NCBI GenBank assembly: GCA_025266875.1
Contig: JALLLT010000008.1
Location: forward strand, 744,001-808,000
Source of the DNA: Fennellomyces sp. T-0311
Taxonomy: Eukaryota > Mucoromycota > Mucoromycetes > Mucorales > Lichtheimiaceae
Length of the DNA stretch: 64,000 bases
Direction: 5' to 3'
The stretch's first letter is position 1. Each line of letters begins with the position of its first letter. A program made the position numbers and the translations under genes. The notes below the pieces were generated by a model. It ran no database searches. It saw only the letters and a program-made list of their open reading frames with translations, and was not told the DNA's origin. Below are positions 49,949 to 62,009 of the stretch, piece by piece.

Positions 49949-51118
49949 CTAAACGCTTGTGCTCGCAGTATAGTTTGAAAAGTCAGTGTATCCTTTAGCA
50001 CCGCCACCATAGAATGTAGATCGGTCGTATTTGGTCAAGGGCCAATCGTTCTCCAAACGTTTCACGAGATCAGGGTTGGATGTAAAGTTACGACCAAAGG
50101 AGATCAAATTTCCAGTGGCGTCTGCAACTGCAAGAGCAGCTTTGGCAGAGTAAGTGTAACCACCAGCCGAGATGAAAGCACCAGGCCATTTTGCGCGGAA
50201 CGGATTAAGAGTATCTTCAGTGGCGAGATTTCCATCATCACTTCCCAAATCCATGCGAGGCTCTACCATATGGATATACGCCAGCTTTGGATGCTTCTGT
50301 CTGAGCTGATCAATGATATAACCCCACGTCTCGTATGGTGTGTCATCCTTCATGCCCTATATAAATGCATATTAATAAAACAATGTCATATCAGAATAGG
50401 TGTTGCAAATTTTTACCTGGTAATCTGACCATGGTGAGAATCGGATGGAAGTCTTTTCATCACCCACAGCTTTGGCAACTTCAGAAACAACTTCCAAGGC
50501 AAAACGAGCACGGTTTTCAATGGATCCGCCGTATTGATCGGTGCGGGTGTTGCTGGACGAGTTTGTAAACTGATCAATGATATAGCCAAAAGCACCATGA
50601 ATTTCGACGCCATCAAAACCAGCCTTGATGGCATTCTTGGCGGCATTCGCATACTCGTTTATGGTTCGTTGGATTTCGTCAAGGGTCATAGGGTGAGGAA
50701 CTTCCCAGTCCATGCCATAATCATTCTTGCCTGGGATAGCAATTGCAGAAGGCGCGAGAGGTAAAATGTTGTTGGGCATCAGCGCGGATGATGTTCCACG
50801 ACCAACGTGCCAAATCTGGGCAAACATGATGCCACCCTTTGCGTGTACAACATCCGTAATTTTCTTCCATCCATCAACCATTTCCTGCGTGAAAAGTCCG
50901 GGGGCGTTGGGTATATTCCCGGCGAATTCTGAGACGAGCGCGCCATCAGAGATGATCAAGCCACCGTTAGTTGCACGTTGCTTGTAGTGTTCAACCATCA
51001 ATTCGGATGGAACATGACTGTCGGTTGCGCGGAGACGTGACATGGGTGCCATGACAACACGGTGCTTGAGCTGGATTGCGCCAATCTTGGTGGGCTCGAA
51101 AAGTGCAGAGGAAACCAT
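49949..51118 (-). CDS. OYE: Old yellow enzyme family NADPH dehydrogenase, copy A
   Basis: FMN-dependent ene-reductase of the OYE family. Two exons (51118-50417, 50356-49949) give 369 residues. Landmarks: LKHRVVMAPMSRLRA (flavin side), AQIWHVGRGT, FDGVEIHGAFGYIIDQF, NTRTDQYGGSIENRARF, SIRFSPWSDYQ, ISAGGYTYSAKAA and the phosphate-binding LISFGRNFTSNPDLV, then STFYGGGAKGYTDF. In OYE1 the substrate-binding pair is H191/N194 in the HSANGY motif; here the His is kept but the Asn position is Phe (HGAFGY). The flavin-contacting Thr of PMTR is Ser. Substrate preference may therefore differ. It differs from copy B at E/G and N/D in exon 2. Confidence 0.95.
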
Positions 51119-51182
51119 AATGAGTTTGTTGCTTGGATTTGTATGATTGAATATTGTACTTTTGCCAGAAAAAATCTATCTC

Positions 51183-51189
51183 TTTTATA
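51183..51189 (-). promoter_or_regulatory. TATAAAA box of OYE copy A
   Basis: TATAAAA on the minus strand lies about 65 bases upstream of the ATG at 51118. The same box is present in copy B at 63981-63987, so both copies keep their core promoter. Confidence 0.5.
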
Positions 51190-51310
51190 TGATGACCTTG
51201 CATGATAATTGATAACGGATTTGTAAGCTCTGTAGCAATAGTAGTATATAAATACTTCGCTTACTACCTGGTTATGAAGGTAGATTACTAATTGTTGTGC
51301 TGATTAGTAA

Positions 51311-51880
51311 TTGCTTCATCACTCAGGGATGGCCAAAAGAGGAAAGTACCGAATCCATTACATCCGGATTCGTAACATAACCAACCGGATCAACCTCCTA
51401 GGGCAACCCCTCGAAAGATCATACATATTCTACGTACTGGCCCCGGGCGATTACGCCAGTACTGGAGAGAACCTCTGGCGTCTCAGACAACCTCAGCTGT
51501 TATTGCCACTTCTCTCAGCCCTAGGCTATGGAAACGCTTCTGGCAAACCAGAGCTTCCCACAGTATCCGCACCACTTGGTGGCGTACATATCCTTCTAAA
51601 TTGCCTATCAAACAAAGCACACCTACCGAATAATGCTCTCCAAACATCCAACTGATCTCTGCCCGTTTTGTGAAATGGAACCGGAAACTGTGCGCTATTT
51701 CATGGTAGATTGTCCGCTGAAAGCTACCTTCTGGATTTATGCTCTCTCGGTTATCCGTGCGCCACCTGGAGTCTCCCTAGAACTCATTTGGGAGGCTTTG
51801 AACTTGCACTTCAGCTCGCCGACGGACTATTGCTCACGGAATTTACCAATACTCGGACTTACACTTCAAACAGTCTAGGC
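51311..51880 (+). pseudogene. LINE 3' fragment with zf-RVT motif
   Basis: Frames at 51520-51630 contain LWKRFW and IRTTWWR, and 51633-51878 contains LCPFCEMEPETVRYFMVDCP with a following FW. This is the zinc-binding region found after the reverse transcriptase in non-LTR elements. The two parts are in different frames, and the catalytic domains are missing. The fragment starts about 200 bases beyond the OYE copy A promoter. Confidence 0.65.
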
Positions 51881-52774
51881 TATGCACTGGCGCAGCGTAC
51901 TTGATGGTTTGCCATGGAATTTCTCTGTCGCCAACAATCATTTAAACGAACTAATAGCTAGAAACCCCCATATTGTAACCTCTGATAATCCTATAAATTT
52001 GGAGGTATAAGCCCCAAATAATATAGCATACGATACGAAAAAAGGATTTCATGAGCCACCTGAAATCGAGCAATCGAAAGCAAAACTTATTAGTGCATGT
52101 TATATACGTAGACGTGTGGAATATGTCAATGATCATGAGTAGCAACTACTACTGATACAAGGGTGATAATCTGATGAAGTAATTTATCTTTTACTATTGG
52201 AGAATACGTACGTATCCAATAATGCCACTGAGCTTTGGAATACCTCACACAAACTTATGAATTAACAGGTATATGCGCAGCTCGCTAGCAACTAGTGAGC
52301 GAATGGCGATATTCCATAAATCTGCCGTTAACTTACAAGAAGCCAGGTGCAGAAGATCGAGAGGGGCTTCCATGGTTCTACAGTGCATTTTTCAGACACC
52401 ATGTTAAACTTTTTGTTATGTACAGATCCCGTAGTAGCCATAGGGTCACTCTTCTACAGGACGTGTTGATCTTTCAGTCAATATCTCTTGCATCATTTAT
52501 CGTATCGTTTTTGCACGACGAGTCTACCAGTCTGTAACATTTAAGCTTAACGAGAGCACCGGACATGGGCTTCCATCGGCAAGGCCAGGAACTCCAGCTT
52601 CCATAACTGTGACCAACTCTCTCCAGAATATGGTTTTACTTGATGAATGTATCTTTTACATTTAAATAACAGCATGATTGATGTATGCGTACCTTTGCTT
52701 GACTTAAAAGTAAATTTTGTGTTTCCGGTAAATTGTATCACCACACGCCTTTTTTTTTCTCTTTACTCGTGCTT
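51881..52774. other. Spacer, promoter side of the ADIP gene
   Basis: No supported gene. Short frames without motifs; the last 40 bases before 52775 contain a T-rich run (near 52750). Confidence 0.4.
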
Positions 52775-54907
52775 ATGGATGACATTGTCTCTGAACTGGG
52801 GTAAACTTATTAATTCCAAGCTAAACTCGTCATTTACGAAAAGCATATAGTCCGTTAGAGCCTCCACTATCGGAAGAACCTTTTTACAACAGCTTTGACA
52901 ACGCGATTCCGCAAGATCAATCAGAGTAACAATGACCGATAATAAAGAACGATCCTGATCAACTCACCATATTAAAAAAGAAGTTTTTGCCGATCATCCA
53001 ACTTCAATTCAGCATTGAACTATGTCAATTTGCAGCTTACTGCTCAAGGATACCCGGTGCCACTTGTGTTTCATAGCAACGATCAAGACGCGTGCAAAAT
53101 CGTGAATTGTCTCGAAGCGATCCTAAAAGACAAAAAGGTTTCGCAGTCGCTTCGAAGGATAACGAACGGCAATCTTATCCGTTTGTATTAGGAACTTTTA
53201 CAACAAATAGACCAAGTGAATCAGAATGTACTTGAACTAAAGCGCGAACAGGAACGATTACAATCAAGACTGGTAAGACGAACGTGATTATTATATTAAA
53301 TAAGCATTGATTACTGGTATTAGCAAAAAACAAATCAAGAGCTCCAGGAACAAAAACGAGAAAACGCACAGTTACAGGCGAAAAATGAGTAGGTGTGAAT
53401 GACCAATAATTTAGCGTTAGTTATTTATTCAGGAACGGCCAGAACGACTGTGAAAGCTGTGAAGGCAGAGAAAGATCAAAACAGATCGCTAAAAGAAGAA
53501 TTGTCAAAAGCCAAGAATAATATGCAGTATATGAAGACACAATATGCAGTAAGTCGCTAATACACAATGTGGATTAATTACTAAGTTGCTTTTCTAGCAT
53601 GAAACTCGAAGGCATGAGCAAGAACAAGCAAAAATCAAGGAACGAATGTACAAATTGATGGACGAGAGACACAAGACAAATGTAGCGTCAATGACTATTA
53701 ATGATCCACTACCGGGATTCGACGACGATGACGAAAATATGGATGTTTCAGAGGTACACCTCCATGTGATATCGAGTTAAATTCTGCAGCTGACTGTGTG
53801 TATGTTTCTAAGGAAAGAGCTATGTATACGGATATGTTGAAGAAAAGCAGTGACCGAGAAAAGGACGCACGGAAAGAAAATGAACGCATGCGGGGCATAT
53901 TATTGGAAATGTACAGCGCAGCCGCGGATCTTCTCAAACGGCAGGTGGATCAGTATCAGAATGCATTTCCAATAGAGGTCGGGAGTGGAAACGGAACCAG
54001 ATCTTGAACCTCGTATTAAATTCTTTGTAGTTCAACCGAGATGACCTCCCTATTTTCCGGTTACCGCTGGATATTGGAGGCGCAGAAGCCACAAACCGTG
54101 TTCACGATCTGCTGGTCAGATTACGACAAGAATGGGACAGACAGATAGCCAAACGGAAAGCTTACAGCGAAGAGGATATTGCCGAAAAAAATCGAAAGAT
54201 TGAGCAGCTAACACAGAGCAACGATGAGTTGATGGATGGGCTAGGTAATTGGGTATAGATGTTATTTATTTCGGTCACTAAGTGTTCTATGTTTGTGTAG
54301 AGCAACTAAAGAATGAATACGACGAAAAGGCCAATATTTATCTGCGCTATGCAGAAGGTGGGTTCTTTGATAGCATAAATCCAAAGGCAATTGCAGAGTT
54401 ATCAGAGTAAGTGGGGACATTCGGTCCATTACACAAAGAATGCCCACATGGCCACTTGTAGTTCGGAAAGCTCAGCCCTGGATGATCCACCTAAACATAC
54501 ATCCAAACTGAAGCGACTGGAAAGAGACGTGAAGGCAGAGCGTGAACGGATAACCGCTGCCGCTATCCAGTTAGGAGATGACCGTACCAAGCTAGCAGTA
54601 AATATACCCTTCTTACTATATTTTCCGTCACATACTTACAGAAACACGCATAGGCCGAGCGGTGGGCATTCCAAGAAATGAAACGACAGCTCGAAATGAA
54701 TGAGATATTGGCCGACGAATCTCCTCCGTAAGTTCACATATACACACTTCACACAAACCAATTTCATGTTCATATCCATGTAAATGTAGATCCAGTCCAG
54801 ATGTCGGCTCACGACGACGATCAACATATCACGATCAAGAAGAAACGACGCATGAGCGCTCACAAAAGCGGCTACGTCCTTGGTTAGGTCAAGCACCACA
54901 ATCATAA
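52775..54907 (+). CDS. Msd1/SSX2IP-like ADIP-domain coiled-coil protein
   Basis: Exon 1 (52775-52800, MDDIVSELG) joins exon 2 (52851-52925) and exon 3 from 52981. The N-terminal domain (residues about 35-90: SALNYVNLQLTAQGYPVPLVF and CKIVNCLEAILKDK) matches the start of the ADIP domain of SSX2IP/Msd1, which anchors microtubule minus ends at spindle poles or centrosomes. The rest is coiled coil through many short exons (LKREQERLQSRL; KTNQELQEQKREN; AEKDQNRSLKEELSKAKN; KERMYKLMDERHK), ending RPWLGQAPQS with TAA at 54905-54907. At 53137-53190 the sequence could be a 54-base intron, or the frame could read through to an in-frame TAG; the intron reading is preferred. Exact exons after 53190 are approximate. 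Confidence 0.7.
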
Positions 54908-54968
54908 TGTAAAATAAAAAAGCATTTGGACGCCTTTATTGTGCTGAGACAAGTAATGTTGAAGCATT

Positions 54969-55343
54969 TTAACGAAGACGACGGGCTTCACGTTCGGATT
55001 CCAAGAGGCAGAGAATGTCGTTCTCGCGGACGGGACCCTTGACGTTACGGATGATGCTGCGAGCGGTATCGTCCATGAACTCGACGCGGACCTGGGTCAC
55101 ACCACCACGCGAACCGGTGCGGCCAAGAACTTTGATGACACGGGCGAGCTTAACGGGCTGCTTTTGAGCGTCCTGAAGGAATTAACGAAAAAAAAAAAAG
55201 ATTATTGAATTAGCATTACAGATTCTATCATGGTTTTCCATCCGTATCGATCCATCCATCCATCCATTATACGCCCATCTCTATCATTCCCATCCTCGTT
55301 TTATAGTATTTCCTCCCATTTTATCGCTTCCTTAGCATACCAT
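54969..55343 (-). CDS. RPS28: 40S ribosomal protein S28 (eS28)
   Basis: 68 residues. Exon 1 contributes only the ATG (55343-55341), followed by a 168-base intron starting GTATGC. Exon 2 is 55172-54969. The protein is [19 protein letters not shown], then [34 protein letters not shown] and the ending SEREARRLR, matching eS28 throughout. Assigning the lone ATG to exon 1 restores the expected length and the MD start. Its stop is 61 bases from the stop of the convergent ADIP gene. The intron carries a TCCA repeat similar to that in RPS3 intron 1. Confidence 0.95.
55251..55267 (+). repeat. TCCA tetranucleotide repeat in RPS28 intron 1
   Basis: Four tandem TCCA/ATCC copies lie in the first intron of RPS28, preceded by tatcga. 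RPS3 intron 1 has the same repeat at 21196-21218 followed by ttcgatcgtcgat. Confidence 0.8.
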
Positions 55344-56018
55344 ATTGATATCGCTTGAGAGAGAGGGAGTTGCCAAAGGGCCGAGCAAGGCTGTAAATTT
55401 CAACTGCAGCAGCGCGGTTGTACATTCTACCGAAAATGGCTGGCATTGCTGTTTTGGTACCTTGATCCGCTTTGATATCGTTTAACGATATAACCGGTAT
55501 ATGTATTCGGTACCAAATACAATTTCTATTGTATATTTTATGAACACACATGTGAGTCTATTATATGTTGTATTGATATCATGGTTACATTACATATTTC
55601 TTGCTATAACACGTTCTTGTTACTCGGAAAGAAGCATATAAAAAATCGTTGAATGGAAAGTTGTATTATACCAGTCTTCAGTAAAATCATGATGCCTGTA
55701 ATATATGCGAATGCTTATCTGGCAGCGATCACCAAATAGTCATCTAGTCAATAAAGTAACCATTATATATTGCCAAGTTACTGTGCTTGCTTAGCTACAG
55801 TGTTTTTTTTGTCACCTTAGTTACGTACGGTGTACTGTTATAATGACTATCATTTCTACCACAGTAGCAACTTGAGCTTTCTTCTATCAATAATGTAGTA
55901 TAAAAGCACTATCTCTATGTGAAAGTGGATACCCACAGAGAAAGATTGAGAGTAAGATGCATATTAAAAAGTCAATTTTTGAATCCATGCTACTGCTTAG
56001 CCAAAAACAAAACCCAAT
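55344..56018. other. Shared promoter region of RPS28 and the MED29-like gene
   Basis: Head-to-head spacer of 675 bases. A GA-rich run (gagagagaggga on the plus strand) lies at 55356-55367, in the 5' leader of RPS28. No coding sequence is supported. Confidence 0.4.
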
Positions 56019-56814
56019 ATGCCACCACCCGCGCGTCATCCAAGCCAAAAGCAGATCCAACGGCCTCTCCAAGCTGAAATCACTTCATTACATAATTTAG
56101 TAACAGGTGTATGTTTTATTCATACCACGTTATAATTGTCTGGAACTCATCGCGTCTCATTTTCAATCAGGGCATTTTAGAGCACTCTGCACGTATTCTT
56201 GAACACTATGCCGATGCACAGAACAAGTAAAGCAAACCATTTCAGGCCATTTTGTTCTTCTGTATTTAACTAATATCTATCAGCAAACTCGAATCAGAAT
56301 CGTACACGACACCTTCGTTCTTGACGGAACGATTGCTTGAAAAGTGCAATGAGTTTGAGACCGTGTGCGATCAAATCTATTACATCTTGGTAAAAAAGCT
56401 ATTGCTTCTATGTTTTACGTCACAGGCTTTCTGATATTTTATATAAAGGAACAATCCAAACGTGTTTTACAGTTAGACTGGCAACAAAGAACAGCAGCAC
56501 AGGACAATCAACCTCAGCAACAGCAGAACCAGCAGCAACAACAACAGCAAGGATCTGCTCAAATGCCTGCTGAGGATATGGGGACCGATCTTTCTGTGAC
56601 ACACATGGACCTGACACTGGATGACATGGATGAATTGGATAATAACCATCAACAACAATCAGCAGTGGAGCCGATGGATGAAGACGATATGGATGAGTTA
56701 TTACAACTTCAAATGGAACGATTAGAGAGACTACGGAATGTCATTGTACACGGAGTCGATGTTGAATCTTTAAAGGACAATCAATCAAGTGAAAAAGACG
56801 ATTTATTATTTTAA
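56019..56814 (+). CDS. MED29-like Mediator subunit, with a frame break at an A5 run
   Basis: Exons 56019-56108, 56171-56226, 56284-56390 and 56449-56814. The protein starts MPPPARHPSQKQIQRPLQ, then EITSLHNLVTGGILEHSARI, SFLTERLLEK and CNEFETVCDQIYYILEQSK, followed by a poly-Gln stretch and an acidic tail (DDMDELLQLQMERLERL). The Cys-Glu-Phe...Cys-Asp-Gln helix resembles MED29, a tail-module subunit of Mediator that contacts activators. The frame breaks between TERLLEK and CNEFE: the run at 56340-56344 has five A where four are needed. This could be a sequencing or assembly error, or a true mutation. Similarity to MED29 is by eye. Confidence 0.45.
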
Positions 56815-56828
56815 GGGGCAAGGAAGAT

Positions 56829-58948
56829 CTATTCTTCGTCACGGAACTTACGGATGACTATAGAAACGCCAATTTGTTAGCACTTTACATTCATAGTTGT
56901 AAATAGTTTTGAGAAAAAAACATACCCCGTTCAATGGCATCCAAACCCTTTTCAAGCTCTTCCATAGGTGGACCGAAGCTGAGTCGGACAAAGTGATGAC
57001 AAGGGGACTCGAAAAGCTCACGGCGATGAGCAGGCTATAATGTCATTGATGTTAGCTATGTATTGGTATTTAATTAGCGGGTATATGTAGCCTACGTTGA
57101 CATCAAAGAAGATACCAGGAACCACAATACTGTAGCAACCATTCAGTAAAACAAGCTGCGTTTACGAATTTAGCCTCATAACTTACACTTTCTCCTTCAA
57201 GCACTCTTCGAAAAAGTTAAGACCGATGTCGATGGGTGATGGATTTGCCGTCAAATCCAACCAAATATAAAAGGTCGCCACAGGTGGCACATGAACCTTG
57301 AGACCGATTTCCTCCAGGCGCCGAAGAACGAAATCTCTCTTTGCTCTAAAATGCTGCTGCAAATACTTGGCTTCGTTCCGGTAAACATCGGGCTGGAGAA
57401 GTGGGATAGCGGCAACCTGAAGGGGATGGTTGGCACCACCTTCAAGGAAAGAACCGCAGCTCTGCATAGATGAAACGACATCCTTGGGTCCCACGATCCA
57501 GCACACACGCCAGCCAGGAAGCTACCTTGTGTGAATTTCTTTGCTAATATTTGCTACAGTAAGTAACTTACACGGAAATTCTTTGTTAGTCCATCGATGA
57601 TAATAACAGGGTCCTTGTTGACATCTAAAGAACGTCATCGTACATGAGCATAAAAATATTTGTGTAACTTTTTTGATACTCCTTTACCATCCACATATTC
57701 GGCAATGCTGACGGTTCTACCATTCTCCGACTCGTCATGCGAGTAAATGTACGCCGAGTAGAATTCTATGTTATGTGTAGTGTCAGTTGCAAGTCAGAGG
57801 TATGATCATTTTCGCCATCACGTACCATCCATGACAAGGGTCGCGTGACGCTCGCGACTGATGCAAACTAGCTCCTTAAGTTCATCTGTCTCAATAAGCT
57901 GACCGGTCGGGTTCCTAGGATTGGAAGCGACGATGAGACCTAAAAATATGCATTAATTTTCTTTTGGTTGATGAACCATAATATCCTGTATAGTTTACCT
58001 AGACCACGGTTGGTAATTTCTTTGCGAATAGTTGCGGGGTCGATATGATAACGCGTTTCGGCATCGAGCGTTGTGGGGATGGGGACGAAGCGCTTAAACA
58101 CCGACAGCATTTGCTCATATGCGGTGTACTACCAAAAAATACCCCCTTACTTAGTTACCCGTGCCATCACGGTGTAAATAATTTAACGCATTACCTCGGG
58201 CAAAAAGTATCCAACGTTGATATCATCAATAGCCGCAGCAACACGCGTCAGGCCTGCACGACCACCTGGTACAATACATACCTAAAGTAGTATAAACGGC
58301 TGAGTACAATGTACCAAAATCGAGATTAAGCCGACTTACGTTCTCATACGTGTACTTGGACTCATGCTCTGAACGATACAGATCGTTGTACAAATTAGCA
58401 ACAGCTGTACGAAGTTCCTTGATACCAGCAGTAGGAGCATATTCGTAAGAAGCCTCAGAAAGCTCGATGGATGTAGGCTTATCCGCGCAGCCTTCAATGT
58501 GGCCAACTGGTGACGATATTTTTTTTTACCTTTCAGTATCGATCATCATCTGACAAACTTGATAACTTTATTACCTTCAGGGGCACCTTGACCGAAATTG
58601 GCTGCAATATAAAGGAGAATATTAGCTGAGATCATGTATCAGAAAACAAATTGACATACCCCACTCGGGATCGCCGTATGTAAAGCCGTTGGACATGGCT
58701 CGATCCATCACATAAATAACACCAGTGGATCCAGGGTGATCTATACCGTATGTCTTGGCCTTCTCCACCTTGTTCGAGTTCCCGGGGAAACTACGCAACA
58801 ACTGATGGGGCTTCGATTCCGCCTCGCTGGGAAGTTCAAGTCAGACACAAGCACATAATATTGTCAACTAGAGTGATGTAACTTACCTACGGATCTGCTG
58901 GACGACCTTTTGCGCAATATCGTAAAAGTGTAGTTTATCACCGGCCAT
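56829..58948 (-). CDS. Class I/II PLP-dependent aminotransferase
   Basis: Starts MAGDKLHFYDIAQKVV at 58948 and ends at the TAG at 56829-56831 through about ten short exons. Landmarks of fold-type I aminotransferases are ANFGQGAPE, YAPTAGIKELRTAVANLY, the PLP-side VCIVPGGRAGLTRV, SNPRNPTGQL, the PLP-binding Lys in GLTKNFRLPGWRVCW, and the late FVRLSFGPPMEELEKGL with its phosphate-contact Arg. It transfers amino groups to a keto acid, but the substrate cannot be read from sequence. Introns are about 50-60 bases. Its stop is 14 bases from that of the convergent MED29-like gene, so the transcripts must overlap or share terminators. Confidence 0.9.
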
Positions 58949-60180
58949 GCTTTTTCTTTTTGGAGTGTTTCAGAAGTAAAAAGAGATTGAAAAATGCAAT
59001 GTAACGATACGCGACCTTTTTATTTTCCCCAAATCGGGTTATTTGTGTCCGGGAAAATGAAGCACCGTTTCTGAATTATGCCAAGCCCGCATTATTAAAG
59101 TCCAAGGCAAGTAAAAGAGTTTATCGGCTGAGCCTACAACTTACAGTATCTCTTTTTCTCCCTCGGCGGCCATAGGCTGGGTTGCCTGCTCCTTAATTTT
59201 TTTTCTTGTCTAACCGTAAGACGCGAAAAAAGCTGCAGGATCATAATTAATTACCCACATCCGTCATCTATAAAAAATACTCACCGAAAAAGAAAACACG
59301 TGTATCCTGTATGCGCTAAAGGTTTGTCTAGCCCTTTAGTTACTCGGGATTTAGCCACAGTGGTGCAAAACTTATTGCTATTTACTCGAGGCTGGAAATC
59401 TTTTCCCGAAATAGTGACGGGATGGGCTTCCGGAACAAGGCTAATGTTGTGTCGTATGTCGTACAAAAATGTGCCACTTATGCTCCTCACTTGATTAACC
59501 AGTCAAGTAAGTATGGACCCGTATTTATTGAGAACGTAACTCGAAATTTTTTTAGCTTTCGATATTGGTCTCTGACAACAGAATGTATAACTAAAACTGG
59601 CAGGTACAGCCATCCAATTTTCCCAAAACTAGTTACGTAGTGACAGCATTGCAGTTGTCATGTCACTTTTTTGCAAATGTACTACGGAATCATAAATCCC
59701 AGCATCTCTTCTAGAAGAAGATCTATGTCATCGATATGAGAGTAATGGTCAATAGAAAATCTATGAAAATGGGCAACTCACACATACTAATATGTTACTT
59801 TTTGCTCAGTAATGAATACTAGCCATACCCTTGAAATTATGTATAAGGCACACATCTGTCTCAATGATCAAATGGTGATCGTTATTAAAACCTTCAAGTA
59901 ATCCTTCGAAACGCACCAACCTTGGCAAAAGTATCCTTTAGGAAGTAATGTAAGCGATTCACAACGCGATCAGCCGAATCAACTCTGAAAACATTGGTGG
60001 CAACGAGATTCTTCGACATCCAGAAATAATACTGAATGATATCGAAGATCTATCTACAACTGTATGTACTGCTCGCGCCACTGCCGTATGTAGAAAAGGA
60101 AGGCTCGCTAATGGGATCGAAAAAGTCTAAATAATGATCCTGACGAAACCCATTTGACTATGGGGATATGCTGTTGCCAG
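58949..60180. other. Gene-poor spacer
   Basis: Contains the aminotransferase promoter and no supported gene. Short frames at 59281-59640 lack motifs. Confidence 0.4.
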
Positions 60181-60199
60181 CCATCTCTATGGCACACAA

Positions 60200-61950
60200 G
60201 GACGCTACAAATATGCTATTGATGATATTGAAAATGATCTGAAAGCAACTCTGTCATTCGACTGGCCTGTATTATACAACGAACGAGAGGAGGCAAAACG
60301 ATCCATGGAACCAAAATCGACTTTATTTCCAAAATATCGTCTGAAGTCGTCTCTCGCAGCTTTGTTCAAGTGAGCCATCATGAGCGTGCTGACCGTGAAT
60401 TTCTCTTCGATCCTATACTTATGCATCTGTGTCAAAAAGCTGGTGTAACACGGTACTGCGGTGTTAGAGGCTTGGGAATTGCTGATATGGATGCTAAGCA
60501 CTCATGGCTTGTACCTACACTGATTTTTGAATTAGTCAGTACTTTCATAGAAGATGTTTTGTACATGGATGACGGACGAAGTGGTGCCAAACTGGTGCAA
60601 TTGGCTTCCAGTAGCATACTTCCGTCAGTACACATTTTAAATATCGGTCGACTTTCGGACCATTGTACTTGAATACCCGTAGAAGATCATGCTTGTCCAG
60701 GTTACGATATAGAGCTGTATATGGCTCTTATCGCACTCCTTGAGAGCAGGTCAATTGAATTATCAATAACTATCCACAAGGATGATCACGATGACGAGGT
60801 GGATGCAATGGCCCCAAAGCTCCGTTTAGAACTTGTCCTGGCAGTGTGCCCAAATTTGAAGCGCTTTTTTTTTAGAACGACCCACCAACCCTGTCCTTTA
60901 CTTCATTAGCCGGTCTGTAACGTCCGCTCAACTTGAAAGTGGTCCAGTTTGGCCATGGTAACCTTGTACCGTCAGCACTAGAATGGTTCATACTATGATG
61001 TTCACGGTTACATTATCTTGACGCGTCGTACCTTCTATTTCGGTTACTGCTTTTCCCCAATCAACTCTATCACAATCTCGAGGAACTTGTTGTGGCCAGC
61101 CACATCATATGTGATGGAGTACAGGAAATCACGTATGATAGGGGAGTTCAGTGAACTTCCATAAAGTCGTCAACATAAGAGAAATTTTTTTCCTTATGAA
61201 CGTAATAACAACATAATTGTACTTTTCTTTGATAGCTTCGTAAAAATTTTATGTTACAATTGCCGTGTACCTTTTAGAAGCCATAAAAATCTTCTGTGTA
61301 AAAAATAGCCAAATTGCCCAACTCGACTTTTCTTATGTTTATGATCTAATGGAGGTTCACTGGACTCGCCTAATACATAACAAGCAGGATTTCAATGAAT
61401 AGCCTGTCGTTTTATAGTGGACAGCGCCAACCAGTCGACGCAAAATACGGTAGCGTTTCCCGTGAAAAAAAAGGACTTCTTGAAAAATGTGTATCTCCAA
61501 ATGGAACGTCGAATTTCCGCCGCATCACAGAGACATTGGAGTTCCATCGTGAATGTACATTATACTTACCTGACGAATTTGAACCTTCGCGTCGATAACG
61601 CGTCATCACAAGGTGTCGATAGCTATATACTCAAGCTTTTGCGACAGCGTGTCACGTTGGAACGGGTATATATGCAAATTGAGGGCCAAGTCCAGGACGA
61701 CCTTTTTAACAGCACTTATTGACATCTCAGTCGCGCGGCCGACTCGACGGGTTTATGAAGCACTATTGAGATCTTGGTCATCAACCCACTTTTGCACGTA
61801 CTTGGAATCAATTAATGTACCAAGACCACCGGCGCGACACTTCATACAATCGCCAACATTGCGACTTTGCAGACCATACACTTTCGGGGATACTTTCCTT
61901 TGGTTTCATATCCTAGAATGGACGAATTCCTTTGCAAGATTGGCATAAAC
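60200..61950 (+). pseudogene. Decayed F-box/leucine-rich-repeat-like gene
   Basis: Plus-strand fragments in different frames read as pieces of one protein: LQKAGVTRYCGVRGLGIADM-like residues at about 60430-60500, LVLAVCPNLKRFFF at about 60830-60880, and YLTNLNLRVDNASSQGVDSY with LRQRVTLERVYMQIEG at about 61560-61700. The Leu/Asn spacing and the CPNLKRF motif resemble F-box/LRR proteins that are common in Mucoromycota. Several stops and frame changes separate the pieces, so it is not functional. The family assignment is weak. Confidence 0.3.
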
Positions 61951-62009
61951 GCAAAACTCAGCACGCTTATGATGCACTGCGAATAATTTCGATGGTTAAA
62001 AGTGGTTAC

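Larger units (their letters stand above)
49395..51210 (-). repeat. Segmental duplication, copy A
   Basis: Matches 62325-64000 (copy B) in the same orientation at a spacing of 12,798 bases. Over the old yellow enzyme coding region I count four base differences. The sequence 3' of the gene is clearly more diverged, and copy B lacks about 150 bases present here at about 49515-49665. Similarity continues through the promoter to at least the right window edge. Confidence 0.9.
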
